Of a stretch of DNA of 42,313 bases, positions 41,296 through 42,313 are shown piece after piece. The translations under genes and the position numbers were made by a program. The notes under the pieces are model-generated. The model saw nothing but the letters and a program-made list of their open reading frames with translations. It was not told the DNA's origin and ran no database searches. Position 1 is the first letter of the stretch. Every line of letters starts with the position of its first letter. Origin of the DNA: Christensenella sp. UBA7703 (GTDB taxonomy: Bacteria > Bacillota > Clostridia > Christensenellales > CAG-138); the NCBI GenBank assembly GCA_002482505.1, contig DLGD01000031.1, forward strand, positions 1 to 42,313, read 5' to 3'.

Positions 41296-41859
41296 TTATT
41301 CGTGAATCGTTTTTTCCTGCCGTAATTTCTTTATTTTCCTGCGCAGCGGCGCGCCCAGCAGGAGGAACATCAGCCCGAACAGCAGCAGCGAGACCCCGAG
41401 GCCAATATTGCCATAGGAGAAATTGCCGAGATGTTCACCGATACTCAGGTTGATGATGCCGATTGCAACATTCATGCCGCCAACGATAAACTCCACAATC
41501 ATCAGCGTGGACCACAACAGGTTGATCCGCTGATAGTGCTTGATCTTGGAGTCGATATCCGTGTAGATGTCAAACGGGCCGTCGGCTGCGTTTTTCCGCA
41601 GATAGACCCAGCGCATATAGGAAGCGACGCACTCCACGCCGTTCTCTTCCAAAAAGCGCAGGTATGCGATGCTCTCCGGATGCGTCGGCAGATTGTCCAA
41701 TAACTCGATGCGATAGATATATTGGCTGTTTGGCGAGTCGGTAAAGACATAGCGGCACCAGGAGTAGTCCGATAACGCCATCCCCCGCGCGGACATCTCA
41801 TTGAGCCATGCTTCTTCCTTCTCAAAATCCCAATATGGTTTATGCACGATGTATTTCAT
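41296..41859 (-). CDS. DUF2812 membrane protein
   Basis: 187 residues. The first 80 are the DUF2812 domain (KPYWDFEKEEAWLNEMSARGMAL...YRYVF-like pattern), predicted cytoplasmic. Two membrane helices follow (about 112-135 and 148-168) and a basic tail. These proteins are typically encoded with PadR regulators, as here, with a 4-bp overlap (ATGA). Function unknown; it may affect how the paired regulator responds, but nothing in the sequence shows this. Confidence 0.88.
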   Translation of the reverse strand: MKYIVHKPYWDFEKEEAWLNEMSARGMALSDYSWCRYVFTDSPNSQYIYRIELLDNLPTHPESIAYLRFLEENGVECVASYMRWVYLRKNAADGPFDIYTDIDSKIKHYQRINLLWSTLMIVEFIVGGMNVAIGIINLSIGEHLGNFSYGNIGLGVSLLLFGLMFLLLGAPLRRKIKKLRQEKTIHE

Positions 41860-42185
41860 AGCATCCTACCCCCGGCAATCCTCTTTCCTGTTTGCAATAG
41901 TTCATCCAACCGTACAATCTCCGCCTGGACAATCATCTTGCCCAGCGAGGTGATTTCGTATTCCTTTTTACGGGAATCCAGTTCTCCAGCAACTGGCTGA
42001 ATCCATTTTTTCTCGAGTAGGGTATTGATCGCGCCATACAGCGTCCCCGCGCCGAGGTCGACGCGGCCGTTGCTCAACTCCCGCACCGTCTGCATAATCC
42101 GGTACCCGTGCATGGGGGTATAGAGCGAAAGCAGAATGTAAAACACCGCTTCCGTCAAAGCCCCGCGTTCATTGCTTTCCGGCAT
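41856..42185 (-). CDS. PadR-family transcriptional regulator
   Basis: 109 residues from Met at 42185 (a second ATG at 42194 is too close to the GGGAG site; from 42185 the gap is 9 bases). PadR winged helix: LTEAVFYILLSLYTPMHGYRIMQTVRELSNGRVDLGAGTLYGAINTLLEKKWIQPV, then a short helical tail for dimerisation. Coupled to the DUF2812 gene and probably represses both from the dyad upstream. Confidence 0.92.
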   Translation of the reverse strand: MPESNERGALTEAVFYILLSLYTPMHGYRIMQTVRELSNGRVDLGAGTLYGAINTLLEKKWIQPVAGELDSRKKEYEITSLGKMIVQAEIVRLDELLQTGKRIAGGRML

Positions 42186-42222
42186 TCTTGTCATCTCCCA
42201 TCGCTTTTATTACGTTATACGA

Positions 42223-42272
42223 TATATCGGCAACCGCAATAGTATAGTATCGCTTGCCGATATAGTTGTCAA
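42223..42272 (-). promoter_or_regulatory. Promoter and inverted-repeat operator of the PadR/DUF2812 pair
   Basis: Minus strand TTGACA (42272-42267) and a TACTAT-like -10 17 bases on. Perfect 11-bp arms TATATCGGCAA (42223-42233) and TTGCCGATATA (42254-42264), 20 bases apart, bracket the -10 region, as expected for a dimeric repressor. Confidence 0.65.
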
Positions 42273-42313
42273 GAGGATTTTTCTATTTTCTTAATTGCTT
42301 TCTTGTAGCTTTG

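Overview
The window looks like a chromosomal piece of an anaerobic, probably gut-type or sediment member of the Clostridia (Bacillota). The grounds are a mid-50s GC content in genes with AT-richer gaps, strong GGAGG-type ribosome binding sites, TTG and GTG starts, a type II pantothenate kinase, a short L28 with two Cys pairs, and DUF2812/PadR, XRE, MarR and WYL regulators. This placement is inferred from gene content only.

Layout. 1-2.3 kb: end of an ABC exporter operon (partial permease, ATPase, secreted CARDB-like protein with a C-terminal anchor). 2.3-3.46 kb: gene-free, with IS-like ends and a decayed glycosyltransferase. 3.46-9.3 kb: phosphohexomutase, ManA, ManC, Gmd and Rmd, a complete route from fructose-6-P to GDP-D-rhamnose. 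10.2-13.3 kb: CapE-like dehydratase, WecB-like 2-epimerase and RmlD-like reductase, predicted to make a UDP-2-acetamido-L-6-deoxyhexose (L-RhaNAc/L-QuiNAc type). 13.3-18.5 kb, opposite strand: three glycosyltransferase genes, one fused to a radical SAM domain. Together these form a surface polysaccharide locus with signs of decay in its gaps.

19.8-28.6 kb: an AraC regulator, GH3 beta-glucosidase, GPH-type sugar symporter and GH78 alpha-L-rhamnosidase, a probable rhamnosyl-glucoside utilisation unit. It lies between two 177-bp direct repeats (175/177 identical). The right copy abuts a tRNA-Cys gene and both copies contain a 14-bp piece like the tRNA-Cys 3' end, so the unit looks like an island placed at a tRNA gene, though no integrase is present.

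28.6-29.1 kb: five-tRNA operon (Val, Asp, Phe, Gly, Cys, minus strand) with a clear promoter. Divergent from it is a fusion of an ECF-type membrane component with type II pantothenate kinase, then homoserine dehydrogenase. tRNA-Thr follows; its last 34 bases are repeated 357 bp downstream after a chain of perfect hairpins, a second tRNA-end duplication in this window. 32.9-42.3 kb: mostly housekeeping and small regulatory modules: XRE/membrane protein, DUF4405 protein, a serine-palmitoyltransferase-like synthase with an SDR reductase beside a MarR gene, cyclophilin, aldo/keto reductase, WYL regulator, TrmL, L28, and a DUF2812/PadR pair. Several regulators have clear inverted repeats over their own promoters.
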